DNA of 64,000 nt, taken from Piscicola geometra. Lineage: Eukaryota; Annelida; Clitellata; Hirudinida; Piscicolidae. The stretch is taken from contig OX030956.1 in the NCBI GenBank assembly GCA_943735955.1, forward strand, positions 8,590,105-8,654,104, written 5' to 3'. Positions 12,988 through 30,920 of the stretch are shown here, piece after piece. The notes under the pieces were generated by a model. It did not search any database and was not told where the DNA came from. It saw nothing but the letters and a program-made list of their open reading frames with translations. Positions within the stretch are counted from its first letter, which is position 1. The number at the start of each line of letters is the position of its first letter. Position numbers and translations under genes: made by a program.

Positions 12988-13515
12988 GGGTGGGAGAGGG
13001 GTGAGAGGGTGGAGGTGACATGATTTCCTTACAACGAGTTTCGGCTTACGATTGATTTCACGGGTGTTCACTTCGGCATGCTTTAATAGGCAAGTGATTG
13101 GTGGTGTTTGAGATGTTGCAAATAAATGAGGTCCTTCTGACGCCCTATTAAGCACTAATTGAACGTAGAACAGGCCATTAAGCAGGCAATTAAAAGCTTA
13201 ATTGAACATGCAATTAGAAAGAATATTGAAGAAACATTTAAACGATAATTGAACATTCAATTAGAGAGTTAATTGACGAGGCAAATAGAACATACAGACG
13301 AGTGACAAGCGCCTGCAAAGGTTGCCGGAGCGTGAGAAGAGGAGGCTCAAGAGATGCTCTACACAAAAGACGCCACACGCTAAAAGAACGTTAAAAATGT
13401 AACGTTAAAATGCCTCTGACGTCATGAATAAGTTTAAGTAGCACTGATTTGAAGAAAAAAAACTTCTAAGAGACGTTGAGAAAGGGAGGAAGGGAGAGGT
13501 GGGGGTGAATACTGA
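12988..13515. other. Unique intergenic segment
   Basis: No gene recognised. Positions 13145-13290 contain loosely repeated AATTGAACATGCAATTAGA-like words. An AATAAA lies near 13121 on the plus strand, with no gene to attach it to. Confidence 0.4.
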
Positions 13516-13519
13516 ACGG

Positions 13520-13700
13520 TCGACTAGTGGTTGTGGTGGTGGTGTGTTGTGGTGGGGGTGGTGGTTGTGGTGGTCTGTTGTGGTGGGGGTGGTGGTTGTG
13601 GTGGTCTGTTGTGGTGGTGGAGGTCTGTTGTGGTGGTTGTGGTGGAGGTGTGTTGTGGTGGTTGTGGTGGAGGTGTGTTGTGGTGGAGGTCTGTTGTGGT
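13520..13700. repeat. GGT-rich repeat
   Basis: (TGTGGTGG)-type tandem sequence, G-rich on the plus strand. Short frames across it are composition artefacts. Confidence 0.85.
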
Positions 13701-13754
13701 TGTCATGCTGTCGTGAGTGGTCTAGAAAAAGCCCCATATATGATTGCTTAATAC

Positions 13755-13862
13755 GGTGAAGATGCTGATGATGATGAAGATGACGATGGTAATGATAAAG
13801 ATGATGATGGTGGTAATGATGGTGATTTTGTTGACGATGATGATAATGATGACGATGAGGTT
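13755..13862. repeat. GAT trinucleotide repeat
   Basis: Imperfect (GATGATGAAGATGAC)-type microsatellite. Confidence 0.8.
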
Positions 13863-14044
13863 TGGTGCATTTGAATGCTTGAACAAACGACAATGTCATC
13901 ATTCGGATACTTGAGTCATAGATTTGAAGAGAGTAGAAGGTATGCTGTACCCATGCTGTACACACATGGGAGACTGAGTGAGTGTACCCACAGGGAGGTG
14001 GCTCAGCATCATGGGTGTTTCAAATAAATCATTGTGTTGCACTT

Positions 14045-16062
14045 AGGTGGATGGAGTTTGGAATCTCCAGGATGGATGAAGAGGTAAATGAGTGATGGAT
14101 GAAGAGGTAAATGAGTGATGGATGAAGAGGTAAATGGGTGATGGATGAAGAGGTAAATGAGTGATGGATGAAGAGGTAAATGGGTGATGGATGAAGAGGT
14201 AAATGGGTGATGGATGAAGAGGTAAATGAGTGATGGATGAAGAGGTAAATGAGTGATGGATGAAGAGGTAAATGAGTGATGGATGAAGAGGTAAATGGGT
14301 GATGGATGAAGAGGTAAATGAGTGATGGATGAAGAGGTAAATGGGTGATGGATGAAGAGGTAAATGAGTGATGGATGAAGAGGTAAATGGGTGATGGATG
14401 AAGAGGTAAATGAGTGATGGATGAAGAGGTAAATGAGTGATGGGTGAAGAGGTAAATGGGTGATGGGTGAAGAGGTAAATGAGTGATGGGTGAAGAGGTA
14501 AATGAGTGATGGATGAAGAGGTAAATGGGTGATGGATGAAGAGGTAAATGGGTGATGGATGAAGAGGTAAATGGGTGATGGGTGAAGAGGTAAATGGGTG
14601 ATGGATGAAGAGGTAAATGGGTGATGGATGAAGAGGTAAATGAGTGATGGGTGAAGAGGTAAATGGGTGATGGGTGAAGAGGTAAATGAGTGATGGGTGA
14701 AGAGGTAAATGAGTGATGGATGAAGAGGTAAATGGGTGATGGGTGAAGAGGTAAATGAGTGATGGGTGAAGAGGTAAATGGGTGATGGGTGAAGAGGTAA
14801 ATGAGTGATGGATGAAGAGGTAAATGGGTGATAGGTGAAGAGGTAAATGGGTGATGGGTGAAGAGGTAAATGAGTGATGGATGAAGAGGTAAATGGGTGA
14901 TGGATGAAGAGGTAAATGAGTGATGGATGAAGAGGTAAATGGGTGATGGGTGAAGAGGTAAATGAGTGATGGGTGAAGAGGTAAATGGGTGATGGATGAA
15001 GAGGTAAATGGGTGATGGGTGAAGAGGTAAATGGGTGATGGATGAAGAGGTAAATGGGTGATGGATGAAGAGGTAAATGGGTGATGGATGAAGAGGTAAA
15101 TGGGTGATGGATGAAGAGGTAAATGAGTGATGGATGAAGAGGTAAATGGGTGATGGATGAAGAGGTAAATGGGTGATGGATGAAGAGGTAAATGAGTGAT
15201 GGATGAAGAGGTAAATGGGTGATAGGTGAAGAGGTAAATGGGTGATGGGTGAAGAGGTAAATGAGTGATGGATGAAGAGGTAAATGGGTGATGGATGAAG
15301 AGGTAAATGAGTGATGGATGAAGAGGTAAATGGGTGATGGGTGAAGAGGTAAATGAGTGATGGGTGAAGAGGTAAATGGGTGATGGATGAAAAGGTAAAT
15401 GAGTGATGGATGAAGAGGTAAATGGGTGATGGATGAAGAGGTAAATGGGTGATGGGTGAAGAGGTAAATGGGTGATGGATGAAGAGGTAAATGGGTGATG
15501 GATGAAGAGGTAAATGAGTGATGGATGAAGAGGTAAATGGGTGATGGATGAAGAGGTAAATGGGTGATGGATGAAGAGGTAAATGAGTGATGGATGAAGA
15601 GGTAAATGAGTGATGGGTGAAGAGGTAAATGAGTGATGGGTGAAGAGGTAAATGGGTGATGGATGAAGAGGTAAATGGGTGATGGGTGAAGAGGTAAATG
15701 GGTGATGGATGAAGAGGTAAATGGGTGATGGATGAAGAGGTAAATGAGTGATGGATGAAGAGGTAAATGGGTGATGGGTGAAGAGGTAAATGGGTGATGG
15801 ATGAAGAGGTAAATGGGTGATGGATGAAGAGGTAAATGGGTGATGGATGGAGAGGTAAATGAGTGATGGGTGAAGAGGTAAATGGGTGATGGATGAAGAG
15901 GTAAATGGGTGATGGGTGAAGAGGTAAATGGGTGATGGGTGAAGAGGTAAATGGGTGATGGATGAAGAGGTAAATGGGTGATGGATGGAGAGGTAAATGA
16001 GTGATGGGTGAAGAGGTAAATGGGTGATGGATGAAGAGGTAAATGGGTAATGGGTGAAGAGA
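14045..16062. repeat. 23-bp minisatellite (GATGAAGAGGTAAATG)
   Basis: About 86 head-to-tail 23-bp copies: TGATGGATGAAGAGGTAAAT plus the last three bases of the unit. Three sites vary: GAGTGAT/GGGTGAT, GATGGATG/GATGGGTG, and rare AAAAGG or ATAGG. Minus-strand frames of about 720 codons reading as PIYLFIHH-type repeats are artefacts of the 3n+2 unit. Confidence 0.95.
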
Positions 16063-16077
16063 TTGAGGCATGCATGC

Positions 16078-16190
16078 ATGAACGGATGGATGGATGAATA
16101 AATGAAAAAATAAAATAATGGGTGTAATGATGAATGAATGGATGGAAGGATGGATGGATGGATGGATGGATGGATGAATGGATAGGCAAG
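16078..16190. repeat. (GATG)n tetranucleotide repeat
   Basis: Imperfect GGATGGAT/GAATGAAT tetramers directly following the 23-bp array. Confidence 0.85.
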
Positions 16191-16274
16191 AAAGTGAATC
16201 AATGTACAAAATTAACACACGATTGAATTTTCAAAGCAGAAAAACTTTTTAAATATGCTGAGTTTGAATGAATA

Positions 16275-16373
16275 TTGTGTGTGTGTGTTTTTGTGTATGT
16301 GTGTGTGTTTGTGTGTGTGTGTGTGTTTGTGTGTGTATGTGTGTGTGTGTTTTTGCGTATGTGTGTGTGTGTG
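16275..16373. repeat. (GT)n microsatellite
   Basis: Interrupted GT dinucleotide repeat with TTT and TAT interruptions. Confidence 0.9.
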
Positions 16374-16439
16374 AAAGCAGTTTGTAGACTCTCAAAGGCA
16401 CTGTTGGACGTGATAGAAAGATGATACAACCACGCAAGA

Positions 16440-16493
16440 CTTCACCATTTTGCCATTTTAAATGTAATTTAAATGTAATTTAAAATGGTGAAG
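16440..16493. repeat. Inverted repeat, 12-bp perfect arms
   Basis: CTTCACCATTTT (16440-16451) and AAAATGGTGAAG (16482-16493) are exact reverse complements. The 30-bp spacer is AT-rich and itself repeats TGTAATTTAAA. No coding context. Confidence 0.8.
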
Positions 16494-16574
16494 AAACAAA
16501 AAGATGATTTCAAGAAGTTGAAATTATTCTTCATTTGCAACGACAACGTGGAGGATCTTTGGCACGGTGACGAT

Positions 16575-16685
16575 TATGACGATGATGATGATGAAGATGA
16601 TGAGGTGGTGATGATGATGATGATGATGAGGTGGTGATGACGATGAGGTGGTGATGATGATGATGATGATGAGGTGGTGATGCAT
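16575..16685. repeat. GAT/GAGGTG repeat
   Basis: (GAT)n punctuated by GAGGTGGTGAT blocks. Confidence 0.85.
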
Positions 16686-16773
16686 GGCAAGGAGGTTGAA
16701 CGCTGAGTGCGTACTGAACGAGGAGAAGTGATGAAGTCTTGGAAGGAAACGCACGCAAACAAGAGAAATGACA

Positions 16774-16821
16774 GCAATTATTAATATCATTAGTATAAAT
16801 ACTAATGATATTAATAATTGC
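16774..16821. repeat. Perfect 48-bp palindrome
   Basis: Arms at 16774-16796 and 16799-16821 are exact 23-bp reverse complements around the 2-bp centre AA at 16797-16798. The left arm begins GCAATTATTAATATC and ends TAGTAT. It lies about 470 bp downstream of the CDKL stop. Confidence 0.9.
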
Positions 16822-16994
16822 CAGATAAATGACCGAAATATTAGATAAATGCGCTGTCATGATTGCTACAACAGATCGGTAATATCAGAGAAATGCCATG
16901 TGAAGAAGACAATTGAAAATGTTTGTCCTACAGATTGAGTGGCTCTGGAGGAAATAAATGTATAAATATTTGTTCAAAAAGAACAAAAATTGTG

Positions 16995-17285
16995 CTGATG
17001 ATGATGATGACTAATGGTGGTGGTGATGATTGCTAATGGTGGTGATGATGATGACTAATGGTGGTGGTGATGGTGATGACGACTAATTGTGGTGATGATG
17101 ATGATGGCGATGACGACTAATGGTGGTGGTGACGACTAATGGTGGTGGTGACGACTAATGGTGGTGGTGACGACTAATGGTGGTGATACTGATGACGATG
17201 ATAACGACTAATGGTGGTGATGATGATGATGATGATAACGACTAATGGTGGTGATGATGATGATGATGATAACGACTAATGGTGG
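16995..17285. repeat. GAT/ACTAATGGTGGT repeat
   Basis: Alternating (GAT)n and GACGACTAATGGTGGTGGT blocks, ending 6 bp from the CDKL stop codon, so probably in that gene's 3' UTR. Confidence 0.85.
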
Positions 17286-17290
17286 TCTGG

Positions 17291-23944
<6,654 letters not shown>

Positions 23945-26900
23945 ATGGCTTCTAAACTCACTTTCCTCACACTAGCGCAAAAGCTCATTCCTCCTGGAGC
24001 AGCCAAGCTCAAGAAAGGTATTCATTGATACCTTCTTAAACGTTTCAATCTTTATTTCTTCATTTCAAATTCAATAAAAAGGCATTCCAATGCATTCACT
24101 AATCATGCATTCACCAAGCATGCATTCACCAATCATGTATTCACCAATCATGTATTGACCAATCATGAATTTCACCATCATGCATTCACCAATCATGCAT
24201 TTACTAATCATGTATTCACAAATCATGTATTCACAAATCATTTATTCACCAAGCATGCATTCATTAATCATGCATTCACCAATCATGCATTCACCAATCA
24301 TGCATTTACCAATCATGTATTCACTAATCATGCATTCATCAATCATGCATTTACCAATCCTGCATTCACTAATCATGCATTCACCATTCATGCATTCACC
24401 AAATATGCATTCACCAATCATGCATTTACCAATCATGCATTTACCAATCATGCATTCACCAAGCATGCATTCACCAATCATGCATTCACCAATCATGCAT
24501 TCACCAATCATGCATTCACCAATCATGCATTCACCAATCATGCATTCACCAAGCATGCATTCACCAAGCATGCATTCACCAAGCATGCATTCACCAAGTA
24601 TGCATTCACCAATCATGCATTCACCAATCATGCATTCACCAATCATGCATTCACCAATCATGCTTTCACCAATCATGCATTTACCAATCATGCATTCACC
24701 AATCAGGCATTCACCAATCATGTATTCATCAAATATGCATTCACCAAGCATGCATTCACCAATCATGCATTCACTAATCATGCATTCACCAATCATGCAT
24801 TCACTAATCATGCATTGAACCACAGCAGAAGGAAAGGACGTGCCAGAATCAGACACGAAAAAGAAAGGAAAGAAAGGCAAGGATGCTGGCAAGAAGGAGA
24901 AGAAGGAGGAGGATGAGAGGGCCTCGCAGGACTTCTGGAGGAACATCCTCACCAACATGAGTGCGCACTTCATAAATGCAATACAATACTATGCCAACTC
25001 CACTCAACTCCACATCACACTAAACCACACCAAACTGCACTGCACTTCACCACCCTGCACCACATCACACCATCAAAACTGCACCACATCACACCACTTG
25101 ACAACACCAAGAACCACACAAAACGGGATCATAAAACCTCACACCACTTGACTACACCAAGAACCACACAACACGGGATCACAACACCTCACACCACTTG
25201 ACTACACCAAGAACCACACAAAACGGGATCATAACACCTCACACCACTTGACTACACCAAGAACCACACAACACGGGATCACAACACCTCACACCACTTG
25301 ACTACACCAAGAACCACACAACACGGGACCACAACACCTCACACCACTTGACTACACCAAGAACCACACAAAACGGGACCACAACACCTCACACCACTTG
25401 ACTACACCAAGAACCACACAAAACGGAATCATAACACCTCACACCACTTGACTACACCAAGAACCACACAACACGGGATCACAACACCTCACACCACTTG
25501 ACTACACCAAGAACCACACAACACGGGACCACAACACCTCACACCACACCACACGATACTTATCGTCACACCACCAAACACCAAAACACATCAAAACACA
25601 CCAAACCACACAGGCAAGGTGTGGTCGACGAGGTCGCTGCAGGAGATGCACAACTTCGACAGGTACGCCTTCCTGAGGACCTACCTGCTCGAACTCATCA
25701 TCTTCGTCTCTTTCATCGTCGTCGTCGTCGTCTGTCAGTCACCATTTGCAGCAGCCGATTAATTTTTTTCCATTACCGCACTGACACCACACAGCCACCC
25801 CACTACTAAAACTACCAAATCTATTCAAAATTGTGAACATTATTGCTACACTACTGCTATAACAACAATACTGTCAACTACCATCACCTTCAACATCACC
25901 ATACTCAACCGCTACATACACCGTACAGCCATCCTACCACACACAACCACAACCACACTTCACTACTTAAAACCAGACCCCACCACAAACAACCACACAA
26001 CACACACAACTAACCCCCCCATCCTCTGCCACACACAAACACACACTTTATCCAACCACACAACGACCTCACCATACACAATTAAACCGCACCACATACA
26101 TTCACACATCTCACCACATTCTCCACTACTCCAACACTTACAAACACTCCACCACACAATCACCCCACCTAACAAATCTCATCACACATATACAATTACC
26201 CCACGCACGCACCCTACTCCACCACACACACACTCCACTCCACCACACACACACCCCACTCCACCACACACACACCCCACTCCACCATACACGCACCCCA
26301 CTCCACCACACACACACCACACTCCACCACACACGCACCCCACTCTACCACACACACACACCCCACTCCACCACATACACACCCCACTCCACCACACACG
26401 CACCCCACTCTACCACCACACACGCACCACAGTGGTGACGGGTTTAAGGCCAGTGAACGTCTTCTACTTGTGCCACGCCATCAAGACTGTCTTCTTCGAG
26501 ACGCCCCTCAGCACTGGCAAACACCTCGTCGTCTTCAGGGGCCTTGCCACTAAGCAGCAGTTTTGGGAGGTTAGTGCTTCAGTGTGGTCGGGTGTGATGT
26601 GGTTTGGTGTGATGTGGTTTGGTGTGGTTGTGTGGTGTGGTTTGGTTTGGTGTGGTTGTGTGGTGTGATTTGGTTTGGTGTGGTTGTGTGGTGTGGTGTG
26701 GTTTGGTGTGGTTTGGTGTGGTTTGGTGTGGTCGGGTGTGGTGTGGTTCAGTGTGGTTGGGTGTGGTGTGATGTGGAGTAGTGTGGTGTAGTGTGGAGTT
26801 GTGTGGTGTGATGTGGAGTTGTGTGGTGTGGTGTGGTTTGGTGTGGTGAAGTTAGGTAAAGGTTGTGTGGTGTTGTGTGGTTTGGTGTGGTTGTGGGGAG

Positions 26901-29900
26901 AGGTGTGGTTTGGTATGGTGGGGTTTTATATATATGTGTCCTGTTGTGTGTTTTAGCGTAGCCACAACTACTACTGCTACCTTTATACCACAACACACCA
27001 CACAAGCATAACACCATACCACCACAAACACCACCACTACAAACCGCACCACTACTAACCACAACCGCCATCACATACACCACCACTACTACTTTGCCGC
27101 ACTACACCACACCACCACACCACCATCAAACCAAAGCACACACACACAACAACAGTACATGCAGACGAACTTCCTGGACGGCATGTTCGGCAAGCCAACA
27201 GTCGCCTCGACCACCAACCACTGGATCCTCGAGCAGAACATCCTCATCGGGGAGGCTCGCATGAGACAGGTGTGCTCATGATGATGATGATGATGATGTG
27301 GTTGTGATGATGATGATGCTGTGTTAATGATTAGGATGTGGTGTGATGGTGATGATGCTGCGGTTGTAGTGATGATGCTCTGATGGTGAGGATGATGATG
27401 TTGTGGTAGTGCTGTGGTGTTGATGATGATGTAGCTGTGGTGGGGTTTATGATGTGGTGGTGGTGGTGATGCTATGGTGGTGATGGTGGTGATAGCTAGT
27501 AGTTTTAATGAAGGGATGGTGGTCAGTAGTAGTGTTGAGGATTGATGATGAAGAGGGGATGAGGTATTAGTTATGAGGGGATTGCATTGACAGATTGAAA
27601 AATAAAATCAAACTGTTGAAAAGCTGTCACCAACCAACTTATTATCCAATCACTCAAGCAACCACCCAACCACCCACCCACCCAACCACCCACCCACCCA
27701 ACCACCCACCCACTCAACCACCCACCCACTAACTATCCCATCACCCAACCACCCACCCACCCAACCACCCACCCACTTAACCACCTACCCACTCAACCAC
27801 CCACCCACCTAACCACCCAACCAACTAACCAACCACTCAATAACTCAAGCAACTATCCACCCACCAATCACATAACCAACCAACCACATAACAAACCACT
27901 CACCCACCCACCCACCCATCCAGCAAACCATCATCCAACTAACCAACCCCCCTCACACCCACTCACCCAAACCACCCACTCACCCAAACCACCCACTCAC
28001 CCAAACCACCCACTCACCCAAACCACCCACTCACCCAAACCACCCACTCATCCAAACCACCCACTCACCCAAACCACCCACTCACCCAAACCACCCACTC
28101 ACCCAAACCACCCACTCACCCAAACCACTCACTCACCCAAACCACCCACTCACCCAAACCACCCACTCACCCAAACCACCCACTCACCCAAACCACCCAT
28201 TTCACCCAAACCACCCACTCACCCAAACCACCCACTCACCCAAACCACCCATTTCACCCAAACCACCCACTCACCCAAACCACCCACTCACCCAAACCAC
28301 CCACTCACCCAAACCACCCACTCACCCAAACCACCCACTCACCCAAACCACTCACTCACCCAAACCACCCACTCACCCAAACCACCCACTCACCCAAACC
28401 ACCCACTCACCCAAACCACCCACCCACCCATGCAATGCAGGTGAGGGTACGCAACAACAGCTGCGTGCTGCCCTCGAACGTCAAGAGCAAGATCTCCACC
28501 TGCTACGGCGCCTACAACAGCCACAACGAAGACGTCAGCGACCTGAACACGCAAATTGGAAAGTACGTCTCGTGCATTGTCTTCGTCGTTCTTCTTTGTC
28601 GTTTTGGTCGTTATTTAGAATAGTGGTCGTCGTTATTTGCAGTCTTCCTTAGTCGCTGGGGTATTTGTTTTTAGTTGTGGTCGTTGTTCTTAGTGTTGGG
28701 GGTCGTTGTTCCTAGTCGTGGAGATTGCTAACTGAAGTTGAATATGACATGTGGTCTTATCATGATCGTTGTGGGCGTGATGATGATGATGATTATGATA
28801 ATGATGAAGACGGAAATGATGATGATGATTATTTTGTCGGCAGGACCTACGTGGACGAGAGCAAGGCGTCAGTGATGAAGTACGATGGCATCCTCAACTC
28901 CTACTCGGTGCTGTCTCCTCCTCCTCGTCGTTGTTGTTGTTGTTGTTGTTGTTGTTGCTGTTGTTGTTGCTGTTGTTGTTGCTGTTGTTGTTGCTGTTGT
29001 TGTTGCTGTTGTTGTTTTATTTCGTTGTGTTGTTCAGCAGTCTGGAGAGAATAATCTCAACCAGCTGCGCTGCCTTGCCAGGCTCTTGAGTCAGTTCTCT
29101 TGTGTTCCTGCCCAGTCCGTGTACTGCCCTATCTGGTTCCAGGGCTGTCCAGAGATGAGTTGTTGTCTCCGGGGCCGTCTTGCAGAGTCTGCATAAGTCT
29201 TCTTGGCTTAGACCAATTCTACATTGGTAGGCTCTGATCGCCGGGTGGTGCCCTGTACGGAACCTGCTCAGGTTGGTGCGAGCAAGTTTGGTGAGCTCCT
29301 CCTCAGCTTTCTTGAGCCTGCCTTTGCAGATGCCATTCAGTCTGTCGTTACTGAAGTGGTGTTTTTGCTGTTGATGTTGTTGCTGTTGTTGATGTTACTT
29401 TTGTTGTTTCTGTTGTTGTTGCTTTTTTTTACTGTTGTTGATTCTTTTGTTTTTGCTGTTCTTTAATTTTTTCTTTATTTTTGTCTTTGTTGTTGTTCCT
29501 GTTGTTGCTGTTCTTTTTTAATATTTCTATAGTTGATTTTGTGATTTGACAAAAGAAGTTACTGATATTGTTTGTTGTTATAGTTGTTGAGTAAGTATTG
29601 TAGTTTTGTGAACCTTCAACAACACACACACGTGTTGTTGTTGTTTCAGTGACATAGAAGCCTGTTCGGGTCATATGCCACATAATTTATAATAATAGAA
29701 ATAAAAATAATAATTTTATATGTTTATTATTATTATAATTATAATTATGAATATAATTATGATTATTATTATTATAATTATGAATATAATTATGATTATT
29801 AATATTATAATTATGAATATAATTATGATTATTATTATAATTATGAATATAATTATGATTATTATGATTATTATTATGAATATAATTATGATTATTATTA

Positions 29901-30500
29901 TTATAATTATGAATATAATTATGATTATTATTATTATAATTATGAATATAATTATGATTATTATTATTATAATTATGAATATAATAATTATTATTATTAT
30001 TATAATTATGAATATAATTATGATTATTATTATTATAATTATGAATATAATTATGATTATTATTATTATAATTATGAATATAATTAGGATTATTATTATT
30101 ATAATTATGAATATAATTATGATTATTATTATTATAATTATGAATATAATTATGATTATTATTATTATAATTATGAATATAATTATGATTATTATTATTA
30201 TAATTATGAATATAATTATGATTATTATTATTATAATTATGAATATAATTATGATTATTATTATTATAATTATGAATATAATTATTATAATTATGAATAT
30301 AATTATGATTATTATTATTATAATTATGAATATAATTATGATTATTATTATAATCATTATTTTATTATTTGTTGTTTTATTATGATTATGATGATGATGA
30401 TGATGATGAACAAACGACAACACGACAGACGTCTGGCTACTTGGTCTTCCTCGAGAAGACGAGGCACAAGATGATTACCCAATTGAGGCAGCTCAAAGAT
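23945..30500 (+). CDS. Polycystin (TRPP, PKD2-like) cation channel, N-terminal exons
   Basis: Polycystin-2-type channels are ciliary or ER six-helix cation channels. Eight exons join in exact phase (834 nt, 278 codons): 23945-24017, 24829-24960, 25614-25733, 26433-26569, 27156-27269, 28441-28562, 28844-28907, 30429-30500. The start is MASKLTFLTLAQKL. A Lys/Glu-rich cytosolic linker (about 25-60) follows. S1 is about 90-112 (YLLELIIFVSFIVVVVV). After it comes the extracellular polycystin (TOP) domain, with NHWILEQNILIGEARMRQ, VRVRNNSCVLPSN, a second Cys in STCYGAYN, then KYDGILNSYS and TSGYLVFLEKTR. These match PKD2 in order (the FYENLLLG, LRVRNGSC, ATYSGAGY regions). The family next has WLDRGTRA-type sequence and S2-S6, which are not visible here; an N gap follows at 30721. 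The N-terminal cytosolic part is much shorter than in vertebrate PKD2. Confidence 0.87.
24080..24816. repeat. 15-bp minisatellite (TGCATTCACCAATCA) in polycystin intron 1
   Basis: About 49 copies with point variants (AAGCA, TTACC, TGTAT). The array ends about 12 bp before the acceptor of the exon at 24829. Open frames of about 217-253 codons across it are repeat translation. The unit resembles the 15-bp unit at 48571-55694. Confidence 0.95.
25076..25552. repeat. 50-bp minisatellite in polycystin intron 2
   Basis: About nine copies of a 50-bp unit containing CACCACTTGACTACACCAAG and GAACCACACA, with AACACGGGATCACAAC or AAAACGGGATCATAAC ends in mixed order. Confidence 0.92.
26175..26430. repeat. 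CACACACCCCACTCCAC repeat in polycystin intron 3
   Basis: About 20-bp C/A-rich units that run up to the acceptor of the exon at 26433. Positions 25780-26175 are C/A-rich but less ordered. Confidence 0.85.
26575..26935. repeat. GTGTGGTTTGGTGTGGTT repeat in polycystin intron 4
   Basis: G/T-rich, irregular tandem sequence starting within 10 bp of the exon end at 26569. It is followed by C/A-rich sequence (26955-27150) up to the acceptor before 27156. Confidence 0.85.
27650..28432. repeat. 17-bp minisatellite (ACCCACTCACCCAAACC)
   Basis: From 27955 about 28 copies of a near-perfect 17-bp unit, preceded by looser ACCCACCC-type repeats. The array ends a few bases before the acceptor of the exon at 28441. 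(GAT/GGT) microsatellite fills 27275-27500 of the same intron. Confidence 0.93.
28922..29016. repeat. (GTT)n microsatellite, left flank of retrotransposon fragment
   Basis: TTGTTGTTGCTG triplets directly abutting the stop of the minus-strand reverse-transcriptase ORF fragment. Confidence 0.9.
29017..29375 (-). pseudogene. Non-LTR retrotransposon ORF2 C-terminal fragment
   Basis: On the minus strand an open segment runs from HHFSNDRLNGICKGRLKK through LARTNLSRFRTGHHPAIRAY and CRIGLSQEDLCRLCKT, then TTTHLW, to VEIILSRLLNNTTK and a TAA stop at 29019-29017. The order (LSRFRTGH, an HRIG-like turn, CxxC, then a His) is typical of the C-terminal region after the reverse transcriptase in R1/Jockey/CR1-like elements. 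The reverse-transcriptase core is missing; upstream the sequence dissolves into (CAA)n. It is an old 5'-truncated insertion in a polycystin intron, antisense to the gene. Confidence 0.7.
29353..29480. repeat. (GTT)n microsatellite, right flank of retrotransposon fragment
   Basis: GTTGTTGCTGTTGATG triplets with T-rich interruptions. Confidence 0.85.
29715..30360. repeat. 33-bp AT-only minisatellite
   Basis: About 19 copies of a 33-bp unit (GAATATAATTATGATTATTA plus a TTATTATAATTAT tail), with copies missing 3-9 bp. It lies in the polycystin intron before the exon at 30429. Frames reading as poly-Ile/Met/Asn are artefacts. Confidence 0.93.
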
Positions 30501-30509
30501 GTTTGTGGT

Positions 30510-30540
30510 GCTGATGATGATGGTGATGATGATGATGGGA

Positions 30541-30571
<31 letters not shown>

Positions 30572-30580
30572 CTGTGGGGG
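30510..30580. repeat. GAT microsatellite
   Basis: (GATGATGGT)n immediately after the donor of the exon ending at 30500. Confidence 0.8.
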
Positions 30581-30720
30581 TAATGACAGTAATGAGGGTA
30601 GCAGAGGGGTAGTGGTACTAGTGTTGGTTGAAATGTTTATCTTGAAAGGCATATTTTTGATGGTGTAATTAGTTTTGATAATCCTCTAATTCAATTGTTC
30701 ATCTATCCACCCTGCCACCC

Positions 30721-30920
30721 NNNNNNNNNNNNNNNNNNNNNNNNNNNNNNNNNNNNNNNNNNNNNNNNNNNNNNNNNNNNNNNNNNNNNNNNNNNNNNNN
30801 NNNNNNNNNNNNNNNNNNNNNNNNNNNNNNNNNNNNNNNNNNNNNNNNNNNNNNNNNNNNNNNNNNNNNNNNNNNNNNNNNNNNNNNNNNNNNNNNNNNN
30901 NNNNNNNNNNNNNNNNNNNN
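30721..30920. other. Assembly gap (200 N)
   Basis: A run of exactly 200 N, probably a placeholder of unknown true size. The missing polycystin exons may lie here. Confidence 0.98.

Noticed and set aside
11809..13155. Frames of 366-422 codons reading as KYSLY / IAYIN / GYIYI repeats
   Set aside because: 15-bp near-palindromic satellite, equally open on both strands.
14009..16218. Three minus-strand frames of about 720 codons (IYLFIHH repeats)
   Set aside because: 23-bp array translated in three phases; no unique sequence beyond short ends.
24080..28440. CRISPR-like array interpretation of the regular repeats
   Set aside because: Units are contiguous without spacers, the genome is eukaryotic and no cas genes are present.
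28738..29054. 109-codon plus-strand frame covering the exon at 28844 and a Cys run
   Set aside because: The exon ends at 28907 with a GT donor in phase with the next exon at 30429; the poly-Cys is translated (GTT)n microsatellite.
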